Below, piece by piece: positions 17,150 through 25,447 of a stretch of 64,000 nt of DNA. Position 1 is the first letter of the stretch. Every line of letters starts with the position of its first letter. The translations under genes and the position numbers were made by a program. The notes under the pieces were generated by a model. The model made no database searches. It was given only the letters and a program-made list of their open reading frames with translations, and had not been told where the DNA came from. The stretch lies in the NCBI RefSeq assembly GCF_003002915.1, contig NZ_PVTG01000022.1:1-64000 (forward strand), read 5' to 3'. This DNA comes from Geodermatophilus tzadiensis. Lineage in GTDB: Bacteria > Actinomycetota > Actinomycetes > Mycobacteriales > Geodermatophilaceae.

Positions 17150-18331
17150 TCAGCGGGCGCCGAGGGCGAGGGTCAGGGCCAGCACGGTCTGCGGGTCGTC
17201 GAGGCGGTCGCCGAAGCGCTCGCGCAGCTGCCCCATCCGGTAGCGGACGGTCTGCGGGTGCACGTACAGCTCGGCGGCCACCTGCTCGCGGCGGCCGTGG
17301 TGCAGCAGCCACGAGCGCAGCGTCTCCAGCAGCTTCTCGCGGGGACCGGGTGGGAGGTCGTCCAGCGGCGCCAGCACCTGGGCCCGCAGGTCGGCCAGCG
17401 CCTCGCCGTCGGCCCGTAGCACCAGGTCGGCCAGCCGCAGCTCGGTGTCCACCGGGACGTCGCCCTCGGGCGCCAGCCCGAGCTGCAGCGCCCGCAGCGC
17501 GCGCGAGTACGACGACCGCGCGTCCACCCACGGCCGCGGCGGCCCGACGACGGCGCCCCGGCCGGTCAGCGCCCGCACCAGCGCGGCCCGCGCGAACCCC
17601 TCGGCGTCGGGCACCAGCAGCACGGCGCGCTCGGTGCTCGGCTCGGCGCCGGGCAGGTCCTCGCCGGCCTGCAGCGTCCGGGCGTCGAGCAGCGCCATCG
17701 CGTCGCGGGCGCCGGCCTCGGGCAGCAGCACCGCCGTCAGCGTGCGTGGCGGCGTCCAGTCGGCCAGCTCGGCGGCCGCGTGCAGGTCGTAGGGCGGTGC
17801 CCCGGTGACCAGCAGCTCGGTCAGCCGCTCCAGGTGCCGACGGCGCACCCGCCCGCTGGCGGCCAGCTGGTCGGCGTGCCCGGACGCGCTGGCCGCCGAC
17901 AGCTGGTCGATGTAGGCGAAGACCAGCTCGGCGAAGCGGGCCAGCGCGCCCGCCGACAGCCCGGCCGCCACCGCCGTCCCGCTCATGTGCCGCCAGGCCA
18001 CGCGCGCGCCCACCCGGTAGGCGGCGAGCAGCGCGTCCATCGACCGGCCGGTGCGCGCCTCCCCGCGGCCGAGGGCGTACGCGCCCTCGATGGCCGGGGC
18101 GATCGGCCGGCTGGCGTCGGCCCCGTCGATCGCGGTCGCCAGCTCCAGGAAGCCCGCCAGGGCCAGCTCGACGGCGTTCTCGATGCGCCGCCCCATCGGA
18201 CCGCGGAAGGCCTCGGCGTAGCTGGGCACCTCGACGACGATCGCGGCGACCGTCCGCTCGGCCACCGACGGCAGCTCCGCCCGCACCACCGCCGCCACGT
18301 CGAGCCCGAAGGTCTCCTGCTCCGTCGTCAC
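17150..18331 (-). CDS. PucR/CdaR-family transcriptional regulator
   Basis: 393 residues from ATG. The N-terminal and central parts (MDALLAAYRVGARVAW, ... LERLTELLVTGAP) resemble the RsbRD-like/GGDEF-like sensor portions of actinobacterial PucR proteins. The C-terminal 60 residues carry the HTH_30 DNA-binding domain (LRSWLLHHGRREQVAAEL, YVHPQTVRYRMGQLRERFG). It is divergent from the ferredoxin reductase-desaturase pair with a 104-bp gap containing two palindromes, so it probably controls that pair and itself. The ligand is unknown. Confidence 0.88.
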   Translation of the reverse strand: MTTEQETFGLDVAAVVRAELPSVAERTVAAIVVEVPSYAEAFRGPMGRRIENAVELALAGFLELATAIDGADASRPIAPAIEGAYALGRGEARTGRSMDALLAAYRVGARVAWRHMSGTAVAAGLSAGALARFAELVFAYIDQLSAASASGHADQLAASGRVRRRHLERLTELLVTGAPPYDLHAAAELADWTPPRTLTAVLLPEAGARDAMALLDARTLQAGEDLPGAEPSTERAVLLVPDAEGFARAALVRALTGRGAVVGPPRPWVDARSSYSRALRALQLGLAPEGDVPVDTELRLADLVLRADGEALADLRAQVLAPLDDLPPGPREKLLETLRSWLLHHGRREQVAAELYVHPQTVRYRMGQLRERFGDRLDDPQTVLALTLALGAR

Positions 18332-18354
18332 CGTGACCCCTCCGTGACCACTCT

Positions 18355-18423
18355 TGTTCGCGGGGAACAGTATCCGGCGCGACGTTCACGTCCAGAGCAC
18401 AGGTAGTTGCCCCCTGCGCAGGG
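18355..18423. promoter_or_regulatory. Divergent promoter region with two palindromes
   Basis: The gap between the PucR gene and the reductase gene holds the inverted repeat TGTTC-N5-GAACA (18355-18369) and the perfect palindrome CCCTGCGCAGGG (18412-18423). The word GGGAACAGT occurs in both halves of the gap (18363 and 18421). These are the best candidates for the PucR-type regulator operator; a GGAGG ribosome-binding site follows for the reductase. Confidence 0.45.
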
Positions 18424-18435
18424 AACAGTGGAGGT

Positions 18436-19536
18436 ATGACCGCGACCGTTCCGCGCCCCTCGTCGGCCCGGCCGGCCCTGAGGACGCTGCGCGACCGCGC
18501 GCTCCGCTGGGCCGAGCTCGTCACCACGCCGCTGCTGCCGGCCGACTACCTCGACCTCGTCCACCCGCTGCGCGCCGGGGCCGACCTCCGCGGGCGCATC
18601 GAGGCCGTCCTGCCCGAGACGCGGGACGCCGCCACGCTCGTCATCCGCCCCGGCGCCGACTGGCGGCCGCACCGGCCCGGCCAGTACGTGCGCATCGGCA
18701 TCGACGTCGACGGCGTCCGCATGTGGCGCGCCTACTCGATCACCTCCGACCTCGGGCGCACCGACGGCTGCTTCACCGTGACGGTCAAGGCCATCCCCGA
18801 CGGCAAGGTCAGCAACCACCTCGTCCGCCGCGCGCAGCCCGGCACGATCGTGCAGCTCGACCAGGCCACCGGGGAGTTCTGCCTGCCCGAGCAGCGGCCG
18901 GCCAAGGCCCTGTTCGTCACCGCCGGCTCGGGCATCACCCCGGTGATGGGGATGCTGCGCAACCACCCCGAGCTGACCGACGTCGTCCTGGTGCACTCCG
19001 CGCCCACCGCCGAGGACGTCGTCTTCGGCGCGGAGCTGCGGCAGCTGGCCGCCGAGGGCCGCATCCGGCTGGTCGAGCAGCACACCGACACCGCGGGGCT
19101 GCTCGACGCCGCCGCGATCGCCGAGCTGGTCCCCGACCTGGCCGAGCGCGCCACCTGGGCCTGCGGGCCGGTGGGCATGCTCGAGGCGCTGGAGGAGCAC
19201 TGGACGGCCGCCGGCATCGCCGACCGGCTCTACACCGAGCGGTTCCGCCCGACGGTGCTGGTGACCGGTGAGGGCGGCACGGTCTCGTTCACGAAGAACG
19301 GGACGACGCTCGAGGCCGACGGCGCCACCCCGATCCTCGACGCCGCCGAGGAGGCCGGCGTCCTCATGCCCAGCGGCTGCCGCATGGGCATCTGCTACGG
19401 CTGCGTGCTCCCGCTGCGCGAGGGCGCCGTCCGCGACCTGCGCACCGGCGAGGTGACCACCGCCGCACCGGGCGACGGCGTCCTCGTCCAGACCTGCATC
19501 AGCGCCGCCGCCGGCGCCTGCGACATCGACCACTGA
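18436..19536 (+). CDS. Ferredoxin reductase, electron donor for acyl desaturase (DesE/Rv3230c-like)
   Basis: 366 residues with three modules: an FAD-binding barrel (residues about 50-150, with MWRAYSITSD), an NAD(P)H-binding domain (FVTAGSGITPVMGML near 155-170; TWACGPVGML), and a C-terminal plant-type [2Fe-2S] ferredoxin domain (SGCRMGICYGCVLPL and the last cysteine in VQTCIS). In M. tuberculosis the homologous Rv3230c passes electrons to stearoyl-CoA desaturase DesA3. Here the desaturase gene follows 29 nt downstream, so the same role in the membrane is very likely. Confidence 0.9.
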   Translation: MTATVPRPSSARPALRTLRDRALRWAELVTTPLLPADYLDLVHPLRAGADLRGRIEAVLPETRDAATLVIRPGADWRPHRPGQYVRIGIDVDGVRMWRAYSITSDLGRTDGCFTVTVKAIPDGKVSNHLVRRAQPGTIVQLDQATGEFCLPEQRPAKALFVTAGSGITPVMGMLRNHPELTDVVLVHSAPTAEDVVFGAELRQLAAEGRIRLVEQHTDTAGLLDAAAIAELVPDLAERATWACGPVGMLEALEEHWTAAGIADRLYTERFRPTVLVTGEGGTVSFTKNGTTLEADGATPILDAAEEAGVLMPSGCRMGICYGCVLPLREGAVRDLRTGEVTTAAPGDGVLVQTCISAAAGACDIDH

Positions 19537-19565
19537 CCGCTTCCGGACCGGAGGAGCCCCACCAC

Positions 19566-20774
19566 ATGACCGTGCTGCAGAAGAAGACCGACAACCCGAT
19601 CGAGCACCTCACCCCCGAGGACATCGAGCTCATCGGCAAGGAGCTCGACGAGATCCGCCAGGGCGTGGTGGACAGCCGCGGCGAGTCCGACGCGCGCTAC
19701 ATCCGCACGGTCATCGACGTGCACCGCAAGATCGAGCTGGGCAGCCGCGCCGTCCTGCTCGCCTCGGGCTTCGCGCCCGCGTGGGTCGTCGGCACGATCG
19801 GCCTGTCGATCGCCAAGATCCTCGAGAACATGGAGATCGGGCACAACATCCTGCACGGCCAGTGGGACTGGATGCGCGACCCGAAGATCCACTCCACGAC
19901 GTGGGAGTGGGACATGGCCAGCCCGGCCGAGCAGTGGAAGCACTCGCACAACGAGCTGCACCACACCTACACGAACGTGATCGGCAAGGACAACGACCTC
20001 GGCTACGGCATCATGCGCGTCGACGAGGACCAGCCGTGGACGCCGATGTACCTCGGCCAGCCGCTGTGGAGCTTCATCAACGCCTGCTTCTTCGAGTACG
20101 GGATCGCCGCCTACGACCTCGAGCTCGGCGCGGTCATCGCCAAGAAGCAGACCGGCGACCCGGAGTTCCGCCGCCGCGCCAAGCAGGTGCTGGCGAAGAT
20201 CGGCCGGCAGGTCCGCAAGGACTACGTCATCCACCCGCTGCTGTCGGGCCCGAACTTCCTCTCCACGCTGACCGCGAACTTCGTGGCCAACGTCGTGCGC
20301 AACCTCTGGTCGAACTCCGTCATCCTGTGCGGGCACTTCCCCGAGGGCGTGGAGACGTTCGAGAAGAAGTCGATCGACGGCGAGACCCGCGGCGAGTGGT
20401 ACCTGCGGCAGATGCTCGGCTCGGCCAACATCTCCGGCTCGAAGGCGATGCACATCCTGACCGGGAACCTGTCGCACCAGATCGAGCACCACCTGTTCCC
20501 CGACCTGCCGAGCAACCGGTACGCCGAGATCGCGCCGAAGATCCGCGACCTGTTCCAGCGCTACGGCCTCAACTACCACACCGCGCCGCTGCCGCAGCAG
20601 GTCGGCTCGGCCTGGCACAAGATCATCCGGCTGTCGCTGCCCAACGGCTGGCTGCAGAACACCACGGCCCGCAACCTGCCCACCCAGCTCGTCAAGCTGT
20701 GGAAGATGACCACCGGCAAGCCGCGCGTCCGCCGCGCGCTCCTGCGCGAGCAGGCCGCCCTGGCCGCCGCCTGA
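19566..20774 (+). CDS. Membrane acyl-CoA delta-9-type desaturase (DesA3-like)
   Basis: 402 residues from ATG with GGAGG upstream. The three histidine clusters of membrane di-iron desaturases are present: GHNILHG, HSHNELHHTYTN and HQIEHHLFPDLPSNRY. Hydrophobic segments lie between them. It would introduce a double bond into acyl-CoA or phospholipid acyl chains using O2 and electrons from the neighbouring reductase. A strong 17-bp-stem terminator follows at 20786. The Mtb homologue DesA3 makes oleoyl-CoA; the exact substrate here is inferred. Confidence 0.92.
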   Translation: MTVLQKKTDNPIEHLTPEDIELIGKELDEIRQGVVDSRGESDARYIRTVIDVHRKIELGSRAVLLASGFAPAWVVGTIGLSIAKILENMEIGHNILHGQWDWMRDPKIHSTTWEWDMASPAEQWKHSHNELHHTYTNVIGKDNDLGYGIMRVDEDQPWTPMYLGQPLWSFINACFFEYGIAAYDLELGAVIAKKQTGDPEFRRRAKQVLAKIGRQVRKDYVIHPLLSGPNFLSTLTANFVANVVRNLWSNSVILCGHFPEGVETFEKKSIDGETRGEWYLRQMLGSANISGSKAMHILTGNLSHQIEHHLFPDLPSNRYAEIAPKIRDLFQRYGLNYHTAPLPQQVGSAWHKIIRLSLPNGWLQNTTARNLPTQLVKLWKMTTGKPRVRRALLREQAALAAA

Positions 20775-20785
20775 GTCGCACACAG

Positions 20786-20820
20786 GAGGGCCCGGGACGA
20801 CGCCGTCGTCCCGGGCCCTC
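20786..20820 (+). terminator. Rho-independent-type hairpin after desaturase gene
   Basis: Perfect 17-bp stem GAGGGCCCGGGACGACG with its complement and a one-base centre. It lies 12 nt after the desaturase stop codon. No T tract, as usual in GC-rich actinobacteria. Confidence 0.8.
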
Positions 20821-20882
20821 CGTGCGTCCAGGGCCGGTCAGGGCCGCAGCGCCGGCCACCCCGAGCGCACCCCGTTGAACGG

Positions 20883-20919
20883 CGAGGGGCCCGGGACCGT
20901 CGTGGTCCCGGGCCCCTCG
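20883..20919 (-). terminator. Hairpin terminator after dnaB
   Basis: 16-bp perfect stem CGAGGGGCCCGGGACC with its complement and a 5-nt loop, 12 nt beyond the dnaB stop on the minus strand. Its stem core is similar to the desaturase terminator 80 bp away. Confidence 0.8.
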
Positions 20920-20930
20920 GCGTCGTGTGG

Positions 20931-23900
20931 TCAGTTGGCCATGTCGACGAAGCGGCTGTAGTGGCCCTGGAAGGCGACCGTGACGTTCGCGGTGGGCCCG
21001 TTGCGGTGCTTGACCAGCATGATGTCGGCCTCGCCCGCTCTCGGGCTCTCCTTCTCGTACATGTCCTCGCGGTGGATCATCATCACCATGTCGGCGTCCT
21101 GCTCGATGCTGTTGTGGACGACGATCCCCCCGGCCACGAAGTTGTGGCCACCGAGCACCGTGGCGTCGTAGACCTCCTCCTCGGCACCCTGCTCGATGGA
21201 GGCGACCTCGTCCCACAGCAGGTCGTTGACCGCCTGCATCTCCAGCTCGGCGTCACCGAGGATCTCCGCCACGCGACCGAGTCGCTCGCGGCTGGGGGCG
21301 TGCTTCCACAGGGCGCTGCCGCAGAACGCGGTGCCCATGGCCGCGGCGAAGGCGCGGTGGCTCATGCCCTGCTCCGCCAGCACGTCCCGGACGCGCTCCC
21401 AGACCTGGACGGGGATGGTGTCGACGTTGGGGTTGCCCGATGTCGCCCGCACGATCTCCAGCAGCTGCCCGGCGGCGTCGCCCCGGGCGCCGTGCACGCC
21501 GATCTCCCCCAGGAACCGCCGCTGGTCGTCGCAGCCGCTGATGTCGAGGGTCCACCCGTCGCGGTAGCCGGTCTTGCGCGTCCGGCGGACGCGGCAGGAG
21601 ATCCCGAAGCGGAGCAGCAGCCGAGAGACGTCGTCGACGAGCCGGCGGCTGGTGGAGGCGTAGTAGACCCGGCCGCTCCGGCCCTCCTTGGTCACCGTGA
21701 CGGAACCGTCGGTGGCCCACAGGTGGCGGAGGAACAGCGCGATCTGCTTCTTCGGCAGGGAGAAGACCGGCTCGGGCACGAACTTCTCGTGGCTGCGCAG
21801 ACCGAAGAGGCCCAGGTCGTCGAGCCAGGCGGCGATCGGGTTGCGCCGTCCGTGCGTGAGCGGGAACGGCGCCCGCAGCCGCAGGGAGGTGCACCGGGCC
21901 GCCGCGTGCTCGTCCCGCACGGCCACGACGCCGAAGTGCAGCGCGGCCGTGGTCACCGCTCGCAGGTTCGCCTCGTCCACCGAGGCGTACCGGAGCGGTT
22001 GCCGCTTCACGAAGCTGCCGTCGCCGATCAGGTGGGCCAGCAGCACCACCTCCTCGTCCTGCCACACCGTCATCCGGTCGGGCGCCGGCACGTGCCGCGG
22101 GACGGCGATGCGGTCACCCGGCGCCAGCTCACCGAGCGGCCGGAAGCCGTCGTAGGTGAGGAACGGGTGGTTGGCGGTGGCCCGCACCGTCTTGCCCGAC
22201 GAGGTGGTCAGCTGGAACACCGGCTTGCGACCGGTCGAGAAGACGTGGGTCAGGTGCCGGCGGACGTAGCGCAGGTTGTCGTCCAGGGCCCAGACGGGGA
22301 CGTCGGTGGCACCGCTGGTGAACAGCTCGCCCATCGTCGTCTCGGCGCCGGTGTCGGCCCGGAGGATGCGCGTCTCCGCCGGCAGGCACCCGGACTCGCG
22401 CAGGTCGGAGAGCATGGGCTTCTTGTCCTGCCGCTGCTCGGACCCACGGTTGAGCTGCGACATCGCGATCACCGGGACCTCGAGCTCCTTGGCCAGCAGC
22501 TTCAGCGCACGGGAGAACTCCGAGACCTCCTGCTGGCGGCTCTCGACGCGCTTGCCCGAGGTCATCAGCTGGAGGTAGTCGATGACCACGAGCTTGAGGT
22601 CGTTGCGCTGCTTGAGCCGCCGAGCCTTGGCCCGGATCTCCATCATCGTCATGTTGGGCGAGTCGTCGATGTAGAGCGGCGCGTCGGCGACCTCGCCCAT
22701 CCGGCGGGCCAGCTTCGACCAGTCCTCGTCGGACAGCGTGCCGGCGCGCATGTGGTGCAGCGGCACCTTCGCCTCGGCCGACAGCAGACGCATGGTGATC
22801 TCGTGCTTGCTCATCTCGAGCGAGAAGATGACGGCCGGCATGTGGTGCTTGACCGTCGCCGAGCGAGCGATGTCGAGCCCCAGCGTGGAGTTGTGCGTCG
22901 GGACGAAGCTCCGGCCGGCGAGGAACAACGAGTCGGCGGCGTCGACCTGGATGCACCGCACGGGCACGCTGGGGACCGGCCGCACGTCGGTGACGAAACG
23001 GACCCCACGGGCGGTGAGCGTGCGGGCGCCGCGCTCCTTGTGCACCAGCTTCTTGCGCTCCAGCCGGAAGACCTCGTCGTCGGTGCTGAAGGTCAGCGTG
23101 TAGCAGGTGGACGACGCCTCCGACCGGCCGCGCACCCGCGTGGTGCTCAGCGTCACCCGGTGGCCGAGGCCGGCGATCAGCTCACGCACGTCCTCGGCCA
23201 GCCGGCGGTGGGTGACGGCGAACTGGACGGCCCCGCTCGGCGTCACGGTGCCGTTGGTGTCCAGCAGACCGGCCAGCAGCGCCCGCCGCTGGGCCACGGA
23301 CGCCCGCAGGTAGGCCGTGGGGATGTGCTTGTCCCCGAGGACCCCCAGGGTCCGCAGGAGGCCCTGCACGGTGCCGTGGTCGTCCCGGCAGGACTGGCAC
23401 TGCGCCAGGCCGCTGGAGGGACCACCGCAGTCGGGGCAGGTGGCCTGCAGTCCCACGCCGCCGCCGGCGCGCAGCCGGCCACCGCAGGTCTTGCCGCACG
23501 TCTGCACCTGCGAGGTCCGCGGCACGAACGGCTCGCCGCACATCGGGCAGGGTCGCTCGGCCGGCGCGGGACGGGCGGGCAGGCGCAGGGCGTACCACCG
23601 GTCGACCTTCGAGAGGGCGACGACCAGGCCCTCGCCCTCGATGTAGGCCGCGATCTCCGGGTCGGCGCTGGTGTAGTGGGCGGCCGCCGACGTCCCGTCG
23701 CCCAGCCAGACGCCGAGCGCGTACGGCGGTACGGGCAGGTCGGCGGCGGGCAGGTCGAGCGGGGCGGTGTTGACCACGGCGTGGTTGAGTCGCCGGTCGG
23801 CCGTCGCGCAGCGCACCGTGCGGGCCAGCTCCTCGGTGGTCCGCACCCGCGGCACCCCGCGCTCACCGAGCCGGCGGGCGGCACGGTCGGTGGTGACCCA

Positions 23901-24788
23901 CTGGTGCTGGGCGTCGGCGACGATCACCGTGCCGTCGGAGAAGTGCACCTCGTAGCAGGGTCGGTCGGTCATGACGTCGGTGGCGGCGACGACCGTCGTG
24001 GGACGTCCGTCGGCGCCCAGGACGCGGTCGCCGACGCGGACCTCACCCATCGTCGTCCACCCGGTGGGCGTGGCGACCGGGGTGTCCAGCGCGAGCGCCT
24101 TGCCCACACCGGGCCTGGCGGCGATGACGACCATCTGGCCGGCCTGCAGGCCGTTGGTCAGCTCGTCGAGGTCGCGGATGCCGGTGGGCACGCCACGGGC
24201 GGTGCCGCCGCGGGAGGCGATGGCGTCGAGCTCGTCCATCGTCGGCTGCAGGACGTCCTCGAGGCGCGAGTAGTCCTCGCTCATGCGCTTCTCGGTGACG
24301 TCGTAGATCTCCTGCTGCGCGCGGTCGACGATGTCGTCGACGTCGCCCCGCCCGCCGGCCGCGCCGTAGCCCAGCTGCACGACGCGGGTGCCGGCCTCGA
24401 CCAGCCGTCGCAGCACCGCCTGCTCGGCGACGATCGCGGCGTAGTAGCCGGCGTTGGCCGCCGTGGGCGTCGAGGCGATCAGCGTGTGCAGGTAGACCGC
24501 GCCGCCCATCTTCGACAGCTGGTCGGTGCGGTTGAGCTCGGCGGCGACGGTGATCGCGTCGGCCGGCTCCCCCCGCCCGTACAGGTCGAGGATGCAGTCG
24601 AAGATCACCTGGTGCGCCGGCCGGTAGAAGTCGTTGCCGTGCAGCACCTCGACGACGTCGGCGATCGCGTCCTTGCTCAGCAGCATGCCGCCGAGCACCG
24701 ACTGCTCCGCCGCGACGTCCTGCGGCGGCTGCCGGTCGTACTCCGGCGCCGTCGCGGACGGTCGGCTGAACTCGTCGGCCACCGCCAC
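20931..24788 (-). CDS. dnaB: Replicative DNA helicase DnaB with two in-frame inteins
   Basis: The precursor has 1285 residues from a GTG at 24788 (AGGAGGG six nt upstream). Removing two inteins (residues 231-633 and 801-1226) leaves 456 residues, the normal DnaB length. Extein features: N-terminal domain (AAEQSVLGGMLLSKDAI), linker, and the RecA-like domain whose Walker A motif ARPGVGK|STLGLD is split exactly after the lysine by intein 1. Intein 2 splits LSDLRESG|SIEQDADM, another conserved DnaB site. DnaB unwinds DNA at the fork, loaded near oriC. It lies downstream of the rpsF-rplI operon as in mycobacteria, but has its own promoter with a LexA-type palindrome (24884-24901). Both inteins must splice for a functional ATPase site. 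Confidence 0.97.
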   Translation of the reverse strand: MAVADEFSRPSATAPEYDRQPPQDVAAEQSVLGGMLLSKDAIADVVEVLHGNDFYRPAHQVIFDCILDLYGRGEPADAITVAAELNRTDQLSKMGGAVYLHTLIASTPTAANAGYYAAIVAEQAVLRRLVEAGTRVVQLGYGAAGGRGDVDDIVDRAQQEIYDVTEKRMSEDYSRLEDVLQPTMDELDAIASRGGTARGVPTGIRDLDELTNGLQAGQMVVIAARPGVGKALALDTPVATPTGWTTMGEVRVGDRVLGADGRPTTVVAATDVMTDRPCYEVHFSDGTVIVADAQHQWVTTDRAARRLGERGVPRVRTTEELARTVRCATADRRLNHAVVNTAPLDLPAADLPVPPYALGVWLGDGTSAAAHYTSADPEIAAYIEGEGLVVALSKVDRWYALRLPARPAPAERPCPMCGEPFVPRTSQVQTCGKTCGGRLRAGGGVGLQATCPDCGGPSSGLAQCQSCRDDHGTVQGLLRTLGVLGDKHIPTAYLRASVAQRRALLAGLLDTNGTVTPSGAVQFAVTHRRLAEDVRELIAGLGHRVTLSTTRVRGRSEASSTCYTLTFSTDDEVFRLERKKLVHKERGARTLTARGVRFVTDVRPVPSVPVRCIQVDAADSLFLAGRSFVPTHNSTLGLDIARSATVKHHMPAVIFSLEMSKHEITMRLLSAEAKVPLHHMRAGTLSDEDWSKLARRMGEVADAPLYIDDSPNMTMMEIRAKARRLKQRNDLKLVVIDYLQLMTSGKRVESRQQEVSEFSRALKLLAKELEVPVIAMSQLNRGSEQRQDKKPMLSDLRESGCLPAETRILRADTGAETTMGELFTSGATDVPVWALDDNLRYVRRHLTHVFSTGRKPVFQLTTSSGKTVRATANHPFLTYDGFRPLGELAPGDRIAVPRHVPAPDRMTVWQDEEVVLLAHLIGDGSFVKRQPLRYASVDEANLRAVTTAALHFGVVAVRDEHAAARCTSLRLRAPFPLTHGRRNPIAAWLDDLGLFGLRSHEKFVPEPVFSLPKKQIALFLRHLWATDGSVTVTKEGRSGRVYYASTSRRLVDDVSRLLLRFGISCRVRRTRKTGYRDGWTLDISGCDDQRRFLGEIGVHGARGDAAGQLLEIVRATSGNPNVDTIPVQVWERVRDVLAEQGMSHRAFAAAMGTAFCGSALWKHAPSRERLGRVAEILGDAELEMQAVNDLLWDEVASIEQGAEEEVYDATVLGGHNFVAGGIVVHNSIEQDADMVMMIHREDMYEKESPRAGEADIMLVKHRNGPTANVTVAFQGHYSRFVDMAN
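21111..22388 (-). other. DnaB intein 2 (class 1, with LAGLIDADG endonuclease)
   Basis: 426 residues. Starts with Cys1 (CLPAETRILRADTG), has a block B histidine in TANHPFLTYDGF, a block F EVYDATVLGGHNFVAGG, and ends IVVHN before Ser+1, the full class 1 splicing set. A dodecapeptide homing endonuclease lies between (LLAHLIGDGSF and FLRHLWATDGSV), both with the aspartate before glycine, so it may still be active. Insertion point: after LSDLRESG of DnaB. Confidence 0.93.
22890..24098 (-). other. DnaB intein 1 (class 3-like, Ala1 and WCT motif) in the Walker A site
   Basis: 403 residues. The first residue is Ala (ALALDTPVATP), not Cys or Ser. The three signature residues of class 3 inteins are visible: Trp 67 in block B (ADAQHQWVTTD), Cys 382 in block F (VRCIQVDAADSLFLAG), and Thr 401 in the final VPTHN. 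The C-terminal Asn is followed by extein Ser. An endonuclease-like region has ALGVWLGDG and LLAGLLDTNG; in the second the catalytic-position Asp is Asn. Between them lies a cysteine-rich insert (CPMC, CGKTC, CPDC, CQSC) resembling zinc ribbons. Insertion point: after the lysine of PGVGK. Confidence 0.9.
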
Positions 24789-24883
24789 GGGAAGCCCTCC
24801 TTCTCTCCACCGGCGCACCCGCAGACAGACCCCGGCCACTGGCCGGGGTCCGGTGGGGGAAGCACCAGGACTGCGGGAACGCT

Positions 24884-24901
24884 CTCGAACGCGTGTTCGA
24901 G
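24884..24901. promoter_or_regulatory. LexA (SOS) box at the dnaB promoter
   Basis: Perfect palindrome CTCGAAC-GCGT-GTTCGAG, containing the actinobacterial SOS-box core TCGAAC-N4-GTTCGA. It lies immediately downstream of a TAGCCT -10 element (24906-24911, minus strand), so bound LexA would cover the transcription start. The box is about 96 nt upstream of the dnaB GTG. Confidence 0.75.
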
Positions 24902-24905
24902 CCCG

Positions 24906-24911
24906 AGGCTA
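24906..24911 (-). promoter_or_regulatory. Probable dnaB -10 element (TAGCCT)
   Basis: TAGCCT on the minus strand, five bases upstream of the LexA palindrome; predicted transcription start falls within the palindrome, with a leader of about 110 nt. Confidence 0.45.
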
Positions 24912-25334
24912 GGGCGGGGGACCGACAGAACCGGTCCCGTCCACCCCGCCGTCAGGACGGTAGGGAGCGCGGCGGACGGCGTCCAACACCGCTGTGGGGC
25001 GAGTTCTGCACAACTTGTGGACAAGTCGGTGGACACACGCGTGTCGACATGTGGAGACGGCGGGGGACGGGCCGGCCGGACCGCCGCGATCCGTGCGCTG
25101 ACCTGCGCGGAGGCCACCCACCGGGTGTGGACGGGAGAAAGTCCGGGAGAACTCGTGGTGTCGCGCACCGGCGTGTCGAGGGTCGCAGCCCACCCGTCCC
25201 TGGGGTCACACGTCCACAGGGGAGGGCTCGGTACGGCGGGGACCGCCCGTCGTCGGCCTGCGGTGGTCCCAGGGCGCCGGGGACGACGCCGGGTCGACAC
25301 GGTGGGCGGCGGACGCCGTCCGCCGGGCCACGGA
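24912..25334. other. Long non-coding gap between rplI and dnaB with DnaA-box-like sites
   Basis: No convincing gene in 420 bp. It contains the inverted repeat ACTTGT-GG-ACAAGT (25013-25026), which includes the DnaA box TTGTCCACA on the minus strand (25016-25024). Further partial boxes (GTGGACA near 25031, ATGTGGAGA near 25050, TGTGGACGG near 25127, CGTCCACAG near 25211) surround it. This could be a DnaA-binding control region for dnaB or a DnaA-titration site. Confidence 0.4.
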
Positions 25335-25374
25335 CGCCGAGAGGGGCGCCGGACGGGTGTCCGACGCCCCTCTC
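25335..25374 (-). terminator. Hairpin terminator after rplI
   Basis: 12-bp stem CCGAGAGGGGCG paired with its complement across a 16-nt loop, about 75 nt past the rplI stop on the minus strand. It separates the ribosomal operon from dnaB. Confidence 0.75.
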
Positions 25375-25447
25375 GGGCGGTGCAGCGGCTCGGCCCCCCT
25401 GCAGGTTCCCGCCGCGAGCTCGCGAGCGGTGGGGGGCAGGGAGGTCC

